A stretch of 64,000 bases of DNA, from contig NC_135783.1 in NCBI RefSeq assembly GCF_051106095.1, positions 197,459,447 through 197,523,446 of the forward strand, in the 5' to 3' direction. Position 1 is the first letter of the stretch, and the number at the start of each line of letters is the position of its first letter. A program made the position numbers and the translations under genes. Under the pieces are notes generated by a model. It was given only the letters and a program-made list of their open reading frames with translations, searched no databases and was not told where the DNA came from. This document shows, one piece after another, positions 1 through 12,100 of this stretch. The stretch is from Pogona vitticeps. Taxonomy: Eukaryota > Chordata > Lepidosauria > Squamata > Agamidae.

Positions 1-1
1 C

Positions 2-107
2 ACATTGCTTCTGGAGAGACCAACGGATGACAGCATTGAAGTAGCCATTGGGTTTCTGAAGGACTGTGGTCTCAAGTTGACTGAAGTGTCTCCTAGAGGT
101 GTTAATG
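2..107 (+). CDS. CWC22: CWC22 coding exon 1 in window (5' edge cut by the window)
   Basis: Read from base 2 it gives [20 protein letters not shown] and continues to SPRGVN, part of the MIF4G domain. The donor is GTATGT at 108. One base of the next Ala codon is left over (phase 1). The true exon start may lie before base 1. Confidence 0.92.
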
Positions 108-3100
108 GTATGTATCTATTGGAGAGAGATTTACAGTATTTTCTAACACCTGTGGTTTTGGTAAAATAACTTTTACTTTGGTTTCATTTTTGAATTGCAG
201 CCATTTTTGACCGGCTTCGTCATGTTCTGCACGAATCGGAAACTGACAAACGAGTTCAGTACATGATAGAAGTTATGTTTGCTGTGCGTAAAGATGGGTT
301 CAAAGATCACCCAATAATTCCAGATGGACTGGATCTTGTGGAGGAGGAGGATCAATTCACCCATATGCTGCCTTTAGAAGATGACTATAATCCAGATGAT
401 ATTCTTAGTAAGGATGATGTTGAAAAGAATTTTTCATTCCATGTTATTTCTTTCCTGCTCTCCTACAATGTTGGTAACTTTCTGTTCTCTTTTTGTGAAG
501 ATGTGTTCAAGATGGATCCTGATTTTGTGGAGAATGAAGAGAAGTACAAAACGCTGAAAAAAGGTGTGTAAGTAATTTCTATTTCAGTTTTGCACAGTAG
601 TTCTCCTAAGGAAACCCACAGTAACTCTGTAACCATTTTGTGCCAGATATTTTAGATATTTATACTCAAAAGCAGGTGACTTGACTATTTCTTTGGTTTA
701 CAAAAGTAATGCAGAAAACGAAAGGATTTTTGTTTGGGTCAAAATATAGGGAAAATATTTTGCTGGTCAAGCATTTCTTAATTGTTCTGCTCTTTAAAAA
801 ATCATCCTGTTTCTGTCAGGACTAAGCCCTCACTTTCATGCATCTCAGTCTGATACCCTGTGCTTTTATGGGTAGTACAATCCTGCACATATATGCTGAA
901 CAGTAATCACCTCTTAAGTTCAGTGGGTGTTGCTTTCAAATAAACAATGATAGGATTTGAGCCTAAGACTGCAGCCATTCTTGTTTCAGTTCCAAAGCAT
1001 TCATCTGCTCGATTTGGAGGAAGATAATTCTAAATGTCTCACCTCTCCCAATGAAATGGGGCCTTAATGGTTTCCTTGAATTCTCTTCTTATTGTAGAAA
1101 TTCTTGATGAGGGTGATAGTGACTCAGGATCTGGTGAAGATGTTGGAAGCAGTGAAGAGGAGGATGAAGATGAGGAGGCTAATGATGAGGATGAGAATGA
1201 AGAAGGTAAGAGGGCAGTTTAAAGAAGCAGTTGTAGGAACTAATGGAACTGTGGCATTGAAGTGTTACTGGACAGCAAAGTGACTTGTTTTAAATTCTAT
1301 TGTTTCTTATTTTAGATATGATATAATTAATTAATGTATGCTACTACATCAGGCTGGAGTTAATATTTATGGGCTTGTTTGAAGGCTGAATGAAACATAT
1401 TAATAATATATATATTTCACTGCCCTCTTTATCCTGAACAGGGGGCATTTCATGCATTCTCCATGGGTAAACTCCATCAAATGACTCATGATTGCCTTGA
1501 GTCAAAACACTACTCCAAGGGGTACCCAATGAGATTTTTTTAATTTGCAGGGTGGATTTGATTTAAATCAAATTCATTTAAATTTTAAAAATTGATTTTT
1601 GATTATTATTGAATCCTTGGTTTTTTTTTATCCACCCTTAAAATTTGGCTGTAAGGCTTCTGTGCCATGTCACAATCTGCTTTTGAAAACTCTAAAGTTC
1701 AAAACTGTTCTGCCATTTGATTTGAGGTTCTGATGTTCATGAAACATAAGCCTAATGGTTTCTTGGACATTTAAGAATTACTTCTATGTTGTCTGTTTAA
1801 GAAAAAAAAATCCAGCTTTCCATTTTCTTCAACTTCCATAGTAATTTCCTCCCATACACCAACCTGTTTGTGTCATTCCTTTATTATGATCAACAGATTA
1901 GATAAAAATTAGTAACATAATTTCATAATAATGGGAATTGTTAAATACAAATTAAATATACACTGTGTATGATTTGTGTCATTGTTTCTTATTTTTATGA
2001 TGGGAATCATTTAGCTCATATGCTGCATACTAAGAGTATACAGTAGAACCTCAGTTTATGAATTTAATGCGTTCTGCAGGACATTATGTAATGCGAAAAA
2101 TCCATAAACCGAAACGCGGTTTGCTATAGTGCAGGGGTGGCGCTATAAATCTCCAGGCACAATGCATCCTGGGGAAACTTCCATCATACTGTGGACAAAA
2201 ACCGTAAACTGAGGCATTTTCTATGGATTTTCATTCGTAAACCGAAAATTATGTTAACCGAAGCGTTTGTAAATCAAGGTACAGTGGTGCCTCGCTTAGT
2301 GATCGCTCCGTTGAGCGACAAAATTGCTAAGTGACGGGGTTTAAGTGATCGCAAAAGCAATCGCTTAGCGATGGTCCCTATGGGGAAAATTCACTTTGCC
2401 ACGATCGCAGGGAAGCGATCATCACAACGCCCCCATTTTCAGCCAGCTGATCGGTGGTTTCAAAATGGCCGCCGGAAAAACAAAATGGCCACCCGCTGTG
2501 TTGCCTTGCTTTAGAGGCACCGAAAATAGCCGCCCCTATGGAGGATTTTCATTCAAGGTTAGTTTTGAAGCCCATAGGAATGCATTAATGGTGTTTTAAT
2601 GCGTTTCTATGGGCTTTTTAAATCCGTTTAGTGATGAAATTGCTTAGCTACGTTTTTTCCTGCACGGATTAACGTCGCTAAGTGAGGCACCACTGTACTA
2701 CTGTAATTGTAATAGCCATTTTCACAAAATACTGTGCTATACTGTATTTTACTTATTTTTTATGCTATGGCTGAAACCCTGTTGCTTAGCTTAGTACATT
2801 GCACTAGAGTAGGCCCATTAAATCAGTGAGGATTTGGTGAGTCATATTCTCAGTAAGTTCATTGAGTGAAATGGGCCTACTATAGTTGTGACTTGCTAGG
2901 CTAAACAGCAGGATTTCAGCTTTTGTTGTATGAGCACAACCCTGCCCTAATCGATTGTTTTTTAGGTGTGTTGGATTCGCTGGAAGAGTTAAAGCTGTGT
3001 TTAAATTATTTCTCTTGCAATCTAGATATAAAAAGTGAAGCTTAGCTGGATGGTATCTGTTATGAAAACCACTGTCTTTTCCACACATGCATGAGCAAGA

Positions 3101-6100
3101 GGCATATTTCATTGAGTCTGCACTGACATCAAGGACATTTGCATTCTATAAATACAAACTTTATTTTTCTATAGAAAATGTTCTTTATGACTTTCGGAGT
3201 ATGTTTGATACAAAAAAAGCAGCAAAACATGTCTTGTCAGTCAGCAATCAGTAAAAGTAGGTTTTGTTTTTAACTGGCTGCATTGTGGATATAGATCCTG
3301 CATATTGGCAAGGTCCTGTTCTTTTAGGAGTACTCTTGGGAAAGGAAAATAAACTTCTGATTCCAAGCAGAAAATAGAAATTAAAAACGGTAATTACAGA
3401 ACCCTGTCATCACTTGCATTACTCATATGGAAACTCTGGAGGCCACTCCCATAAAAAGTAGGACAATTGACTTATTTCAGAGTCTTGGTTCTAAACGTGA
3501 TATGATGTTCTGTCTCTATGTCTGATCCCTGATATTTGTTGGTAGAGGAAGATGCATGTACAGATGCCCCACACATACAGACACCAGAGGTATACTCATT
3601 ATTTTCAATGTAGAACCGGAATTGCATGCACAGATCTTGGCTGTCCTTTGATGAATGGGGCAATCTCTGTGCCCAAGAAGATGCTTCTGCCTGAAAGGTT
3701 GGAAGCTTAGGGCCCATTCTTATTTGCAACAGGCAAGCAGTGGGGTCTTATGGAGGCTGATTTCCTTCTCCTTTATCATGTACAGCTATGTAGTCATATG
3801 TGTCAACAGCTGGTTCCTTGACATTTTTGTCAGTGTTTCTTCTATGAACACAATTCCAAGGCTGGTTATGCAACAAAGTTTCTCTCCATGGAAGAGAATG
3901 CATTAGTTTTGCTGATGCCGGTGAAGGAGCAGCAGGTCATCATGCTACAAGGTTTACATTCTTTTTAGTAATTTGACTTGAGATTATATGAAGGGGGTGC
4001 TGACCGGTATTGAGCCTTACCCAGAAAAAATTGAGCTAGGAAGCTGTAACTTTCACACTGTTCTACATATTCTCCCAGGAAGTCAATGCCCTTGCAACAT
4101 CTGTCCTGCAGCTTCTTAAGTCCCTGCAAATAAAATTCTTCCGACTGCTGGTGTAACCACTCATTTGCAGCATTATTTGCCTCCAGAACACTCCCAAATT
4201 GTTGTCCCTTTAGGTGTTTTTTTTACTTTGGGGAACAGATGATAGTCAGAAGAAGCCAGGTTGGGAGAATAGGGTAGATGGGGCATCACTTGAAAGCTTG
4301 CAGGAGGTCAGTTTTGTGATTGTTTCACCTTCAGTGTGTGACGAGGCGTTGTCATGCAACAGGATGACACCTTCGGAGAGCTTTCCTCAATGTTTATCCT
4401 TGCTGCTTTTCCTCAACTTTGTCAATAAAGCACAGTAATATTTTGCATTAATAGTTGAACCTGTTGGACGTAGTCCACCAGCAGAACTGCCTTCTTATCC
4501 CAAAAAACTGTTGCCATTTGCTTCTGCACCGACCTTTGCACTCAAAACCCCACTCTTTGGCCTGGGGAAAACATTGTGCCTCCATTCCTTAGACTGTTCC
4601 TTTGTCTCAGGATCATAACAGTAGATCCAGGTCTCATCACCATTTACCAGTTTGCCCAGGAAATCTGACTGATTTCTTGCAAAATGTTCCAAAGCAGCTA
4701 TTAATGACTGCACAAGTTTCATCTTTTGTCTGGTTGTCAAAGTTTGGGGACCCACTTTGCTGCCAGCTTTCTCATTTCCACGTTGTTGCGGATAATGGCA
4801 CCAACTCTTTCACATATTCCTAGATATGTGGCAATACTTTTGGCTGATATTCGGTGGCCCTCCATGATCATGTCATGGATGGCTTTCACATTTGCAGGCA
4901 CAGAGACAGAAACAGGCCTTCCACTGGGTTTCTCACTTTCAACACTGAAATGGCCAGTTTTAAAAATTGACAACCCAACATTTAACTGTTACAGATGAAG
5001 GGCCACTGTCATCCATAGTTTGTGACATTTCATCATGGATCTGCTTTGCACCTTTCCCTTGGAAAAACAGGAATTTGTTTATGGTCCTATGCTCTTCCAC
5101 ATTGAACATTTCTGGAGGTTCTGCCATGTTCACTTTGGGCCTGAAAATGAAAGAGAAGTTAAAATCATAGGTACAGTGGTGCCTCGCAAGATGATGTTAA
5201 TTCGTTCTGCGAAAATCGCTGTCTTGTGAAAACATCGTCTTCCGAAATGAAGAAGTCCATTGAAATGCATCGAAACTGGTTCAGTGCGTTCCGATGGGCT
5301 GAAAACTCACCGTCCAGCAAAGATCCTCCATGGGGTGGCCATTTTCGGTGCCTGTAAAGCAGGGAATCCGTCCTGAAAACACAGCAGGTAGCCATTTTGC
5401 ACAGCGTGCGGCTATTTTAGAACCACTGACCAGCTGTTTCAGAATCATTGTTTAGCGAAAAATCGGTTCCCGAAGCAGGGAACTGATCATTGTTAAGCGA
5501 ATTTTTCTCATAGGAACATCCTTTTGCGATCGCAAAAGCGATTGCAAAAACTTCATCGTCAAGCAGTTTCGTCATTTAATGAGGCAATTGTTAAGCGAGG
5601 CACCACTGTAGTTGATTTTTGCACCATTGAATACAAATTGGCCAATTCACCTTGCAATTTACAGCTTCCTAGCTTATTTTTTTTCTGGGTCAGGCTCAAT
5701 ACTTGTCAGCACCCCCTCGTATAAATATTGACTTGTATCCAGCGATGGCTGTGTGCTACCAGAAAGCATTTGTGTGCATGCAAAAAGTGCATCTGTTTTT
5801 CACCTATTCCTCTTATGAAATGCTGCCTTCTGCGCCATGTTCACACACCTTTCAGGAGCAGATTGGCAGAGAGCATAAGAGCAATCTTCAGTCTGTAGAG
5901 GAAGTTCAGCCAGACTTTGGAGTCTCCCTTTTTCCCAGCAAAGCCATGACTAGATGCATAGTATTCTATTGTTTATTTTATGTGCAATTTATTTGCAAGC
6001 TCTTAAATAGTAATATTTGTAAGGCCTTGAAATATAATCTCTTACTGTATTTCTGAATGTTCTTCCCCACGTTTTTGCTCCCCCAGGACAAAAGGTGACC

Positions 6101-9100
6101 ATCCATGATAAAACAGAAGTTAACTTGGTTTCCTTCCGGCGGACCATCTACCTTGCAATTCAGTCAAGGTATCGTTCTCAGTTCTGCATGGGGTCCCCCT
6201 AAACTAACACTGCAAATGCTTTTTAGGCTAGCACTTCCAATGTGAGCAGACTGAATTTTAATTCTAGAATTCTTAGATCTGAAACTTTAGGAGTAGAATG
6301 TGTCCCATGCCTTTAGGAATGGTGTTAAAAATTATAAATCTCTGGGGCAGGGGTGGGGGAGGCTTTGATCCTTCAAATATTTTGAACTACAACCCACAAT
6401 TCTTTTAGAAGAGGTAGCGATGTTAGCCTGTGCTAGCATGTGAGGCAAAAACAAAACAAAAAGAAGACAAAAATGTGGCACCTTAAAAACTAACTGCTCT
6501 ATTTTAATGTGAGTACTTGGGGGACATATCCACTCCCTCAGTCTGATTTTTTTTTAATTTTGTTTTTGCCATAATTCTTTATCACTGGTGCAGGGCACCC
6601 TAGCTGAAGTCTGAAGCCTCTAGATGGCCAAAGCTTCTCCTACCTCCGCTTTAGATTGGAGGAAGAGGGAATGTAAAATTTAAAAAATGACACAGGTAAC
6701 ACTAACTGTAAGAGGGAGGGATGAGATATACAGGAGAGATGTAAGAGTTTTGAATGAGTTAAAAAACTTTGTTAATTAACAGGATATGTCACATAGGAAT
6801 ATTTTTCCATGGGAGGACATGCTGAAGCATTTCAGATGTCCATTATGTTGTCATCTGTTTGGTTATTAGACTCAGTACATTTCTGTTTAGCATGATGTTG
6901 TAGCAATGATGACTCAACATAGGAGTCATCTTGTTTTTAGTCTGTCTGAAAATCTATTGGTGTTGGACATTGTTCATGTAATGAATGCGAGCTGGCTACA
7001 ACAGAATTGTTTTTCAACAAATGTTGTTAAAAGCCTGCTAAATTCGCTATGCTTTTTAAAATTAAATGTGAGAGAAGGAGAAATGCTGTGGTAGAGATTT
7101 TCAGTTAACTGCAGTGGCAGTACTGAGTTGTGCATATTATCTTTTTAAACAAACTGCCTGCAGTTGTACCCATGATAGCTTGCTTACTCCAAAGAGTCTA
7201 AAGTCTGTAAAGTAGCAACCGTCTTCTAGGCTTAGGTCAGATAAATGGAAATCTGAGGCAGGGGACTGTGGTGTGGAGCTTCTGATACTCTTCAAAGGGC
7301 TTTTTTACATTTAAAACTTGGGGGTAGTTAACATAATTCCCCTGTGTGTCTCAGAGCAGCTGTCAATTTGAGGTGCTTTTCTTTTTAAAGGAAGTGTCTT
7401 TTAGACCCACAGAATTTCATCAATCCAATGCATGTCAGCACAGAAATGTTTTAAGCTGGTACCATAGCAGGTTCATTCTAAATACATTCCTTTTTCCCTC
7501 TTTCCAGTTTAGACTTTGAAGAATGTGCTCACAAGTTGCTGAAGATGGATTTTCCAGAGAGCCAAACGGTAATTCTCCCTTGGCTTGCTTTTCTTTTCTT
7601 GGGAGAAACCTCTCCAACACCCCAGTTCGTATATTGACACAGTTAATCATATTACATAAGATACTGGCCAAATCAGCTATCTTGCAAGTCAGCTACCTTG
7701 AAATTAAAATGGTATATTTTCCGGAATAATCCTATTTTTGGCTCATGGAGTAAGCGAAACAGTAGTTAATGTTGTTGATTTTTGCTTCTTACCCATAAAA
7801 TGCCCTTAAAATAGAATGCTTAAAGATGACGCGGCATTGTTCTGGTTGTGAAAATGTTTGCTTTGCTGGAATGCCTTTGTGTAACAGATGAAAAGTACTG
7901 AGGCTGAAAATTTTTAGTTCTGAGAACAAAAGAGAACTTTCCTCAGAGCTGCATTTTGTATGTTACTTTGCTGACACCACTTGATAGTGTCACAGTATTC
8001 CACTCACCTGCAAGAAGTCAGGATGAACTCCAAAGCTGTTTTACAGCTTCCCATGGAACATACACATACTTTATCTCTCTCTCTCTCTCTCTCCTCCTCC
8101 TCCTCCTCCTCTTAGGCCAAAGGAGGTATGCTTATATGTGAGCCAGCACCCCTCAATAGCCATGGGGTCTGTCTATGTGCATGTATTGGAGAATACTTGT
8201 TCAGGACTTTCTTGGCCTTCTGCCCATTATGAATCAGTGGCTGAGATCCAGTAGAAAGTCACAACTAGAGTAGGCCCATTGAATTATTGGGGATCTGGTA
8301 AGTTAACTTCTCCATAAGTTCCATCGATTCAATGGCTCCACTCTAGTTACGACTTACTAATGAATTTCAGCCAGTGGCTCACAATTTAGTGCTCAAGCAA
8401 CCAGCCTCAGAACTATATGCTTCTTCAGCTTACCTCTAGAGCAGCTGGGTGGAGGAGAGTGAAAGCATCTCCTTCCTGTTCCTCACTGATCATGGTTTTC
8501 ATTGTGTCCAAAAAGGACAAACTGTGACTGAGTTAAATTGTTCTTTATAGAAACAAGCCAGAATAAAACTGGTCCTGATTCGTAGAATCATGCTTCAGCA
8601 TTATCTCTACAGTCTGAGATGGCACAATGATGTGAAATCTCTACCAAGGCATCCTTTCCTCCTTCCATTTCTCTCATTTCCACTTTTATCACTCATTTGT
8701 ATAAGCCCCCCTCCCTCCGAAGTAGTTACTAGCTGGATATCTACTATAGTGGGCATCTCCTCTCTTTGTGGATGGATAAGTGTGAACAGTGGGCACAGCT
8801 TTCCCAACTCTGTGTTATATTTTCTGAGATAAAGGCAGCAGACTTGTAGTGCCTGCATGTATGTAGCTATTGTAGTACCAAGATGGGAGAGTGGTGGGGG
8901 AGCCTCACAGACGGCATTTCCTTTTTCCTATGTCCCCCCCCCTCTTGATCAATGCAAAGGACTATGGAGTGTGAGCTCTCCAGTGGTGGCTGAACTACAG
9001 TTCCCATCATCCCTCACCATTGGCTGTGCTGGATAGAACCAAAGGGCATGGTAGTCTAGCAACACTTGTGAGGTCCCATGTTCTGCAGCCCTGTGTAAAG

Positions 9101-12100
9101 ACCAGCAACCATTGCCCAGCCAAAGCTGTGGAAGTGTTAGATGTTAAAATAACCGGCTGGACTGAGTAATATTAGATAACCACATCTTGAACACACTTCT
9201 AAGATTATTTATATGGTATGAACTCTTCTCTGTGTGCTAAATCTATATTACTAATAGTGAAAGTGCATCTGTGTTCAGTTAGCCATTAAGCATGCAGATG
9301 ATTGTCACTTGCCATGCTTATAGAGCCCAAACATTTAGCAAGTTTAAGCTGTTTTTCAATAATGTTCCCACTCTTTTTTTAGTCATCCATTTGTATTTCT
9401 AGTTTCAAGTTTTTAGTGCTTCATTCCTTTGTGTTCTGTTTGAGAGGAGTGTGTGGATACAGGAGATCTGTGGGTTCTCCTTCTCTGGAATGCAAGAGCT
9501 TTGCTGTATGATTTGTCCTCACAGTGATTCCAGCATTAGTTGAAAATACTGAGGCAGAAGGGATTAGTTGCATTTATTTTAAAGGTATGGGGAATATGAT
9601 AATTCTGTCTCTTTTAGAAGTCAGTTCCGCACTAGTGGGTAGCACGCAGCTCATCTGTGCATGTGAGTCATCCTAATACTCCGAGTCTTGTGGGCAGCTC
9701 TCAAGTCCTTGTATGCCAGACCTGCAGCTCTTTTAATTTAGGCAATCTTGATAATGGTACTTAAATAATTCAAAGCTTTTTTGTGGGCAGAAATGGGGCC
9801 ACCTATAGTATAATGTGAAATATAATGTAACGTGGTGCTGCTTAACCTTTATGTTTCTGAATGTCACTGCCAAAAAACTTGGATCCGGACTTTGTTCTCA
9901 TCAGTGGGAGAGAAACAAGCAATGTGTGTTGATACCTTCTGCAACCCTTTGAATCTGGTAAACTGTTCAGGAAACCTGGCTAGAGCAGGGTAGGAGACTG
10001 ACTGCGAGCAGGATCTCTCCATTGGATCAGAATTGTTCCATGGGCAGCAGAGCTCCTCTGATTGTGGAAGGCAAAGTTGGAATCCAACCTGAAATACAGT
10101 ATTTTCAAATACAGTGGTGCCCCGCTAGATGCTTACCCCGGTAGACGACAAAATCGCTTCACGATAAGTATTTTGCGATTGCTATAGCAAAACGGTGTTT
10201 AGATGGGGAAAATCTGCTTGACGATGATTGGTTCCCTGCTTCAGGAACCGATTATTCTCTTTACGACGATCAAAACAGCTGATCGTCAGGTTTCAAAATG
10301 TCCGCCCGCTGTGTTTCCCCACTGTGTTTCCTCGCTTTACAGGCACCAGAAAATGGCCGCCCTATGGAGGATCTTCACTTTACGATGAGGTATTTCAGCC
10401 ATTGGAACACATTGAACAGTTTTCAGTGCATTTCAGTGGGCTTTTTACTTTCGCTTGATGATAATTTCGTTCTACAACGATTTTGCTGGAACGGATTATC
10501 GTCGTCAAGCAGGGCACCACTGTAGTCCCATTGTATTGCTACTATTGAGCCTAAGGTCGGTTCTTTACTGAATTGCTAGAATTATGGATCTCATTTGCAG
10601 TTGGAAGGAAGTAGCTGACAATTCAGTTCAGTTCTGCTCTGATTGGTCAAAAGTAGAAATTAAGTTATGAACAAAGGAAGATGCAGTTAAGTAAACAGAA
10701 TATTATAAGGGAAATGGCCAGTAGAAGTAAGCAAATGAGAGTCCCAGAGGCAGTAAATTAGCGGTGCCTGCACACTTGACCAAGTAGCCAGATGCTGTTT
10801 GGCATTGCCTCCTCTTAATCTGAGGATCATCCTCGATGCTTAGCAAGAATGAAGAGTGACCTGATGGTATAAAATACTTCAGGGAGCAACTTACTCAGTA
10901 AAGAAAACCAGGTGCTTGCAGCTTCAGTTAAAAAAACCGAGTGGAGAAAATTTAGAAATAGTGTGTAACTGCAGTTGCAAAAAATCCTGTACTTTCAGTT
11001 CTTGCTTTGAGTCTTGTAACTTAGCAGTGTTTGTGTCAAATGTGTTAAGTCAATTTTGTTGACCTCTGACTTAATGGCGACTCTATGAACAAGTGATTTC
11101 CAAAACGTGCTGTCCTCAACAGCCCTGCTCAGCTCTTGTACAGCTTCCTTCAAGCCATCTCGTACTTGGTCTCTTACTTCCTGCTGCCTTCAAGCTTTTC
11201 CATCAATATTGTCTTTTCTAGAGAACCTTGTCTTCTCATGATGTGCCCAGAATAGGACATCCTCAGTTTCATCATTTTTGCCTCCAGGGATAATTTTGAT
11301 GTGATTTGATTTAGGACCCACTTGTTTGTCTTTTTGGCAGTTTTTGCTATACACAAAGCTCTCCTCTAGCACCATATTTCAAACACACCATTTTTTTACT
11401 TTCAGCCTTCTTCACTGTCCAGCTTTCACCTCCGTACAATTTCATTGTTAGATATTCCATTTCATTTTGTTCCAACCGATATCCCACTAGAAGGACTCGA
11501 GGCAGCTTGTTGTTGTCATGTGTCATCAAGCTACCTTGGACTTCCAGAATGTCGTATCATCAACAGCCCTGCTTGGCTCTTGCAAGGTTACTTGTTATGC
11601 AGCTTTATGAATGACTGAAAAACCTAACAGGAAAAAATAATAATTTACAAGATTAAAATATGTCAGTAGTAACAAGCCACTTATTCGAAACAGTTTAAAA
11701 CCAATTAAAACAACCTCATTGAAAAGTAAAGTGTACTGTCCACTATAATCCTTTTTTTACCAGGCCGTCCAGTTACCAAAATTGTGTTGGGAAAAAAAAT
11801 GCCTGCTGATTGAGGGGCCAGAGGAATGGAGCTTATCTAGTCATGTATGGGAGACGCTTCCATAGTCTGGGCACAGCGACTGGAATGCCCTCTCTTGTGT
11901 CTGCAGATCTCAAATGCTTAGGATTTTGTGGGGAAATAGGGTTTTTCAAATAGCCTGGGTGGAAGCTGTAGAGGGCTTTACCTATAGGTTACTTTGACTT
12001 GGGGCTTACAGTGGACCAGTAACTAGTGAAGCCAATGTAAGAAGAGTTATGTGATTCCTGTAATCAACCCTGATCAAGCAGTCTGGCTGCAGTATTTTGT

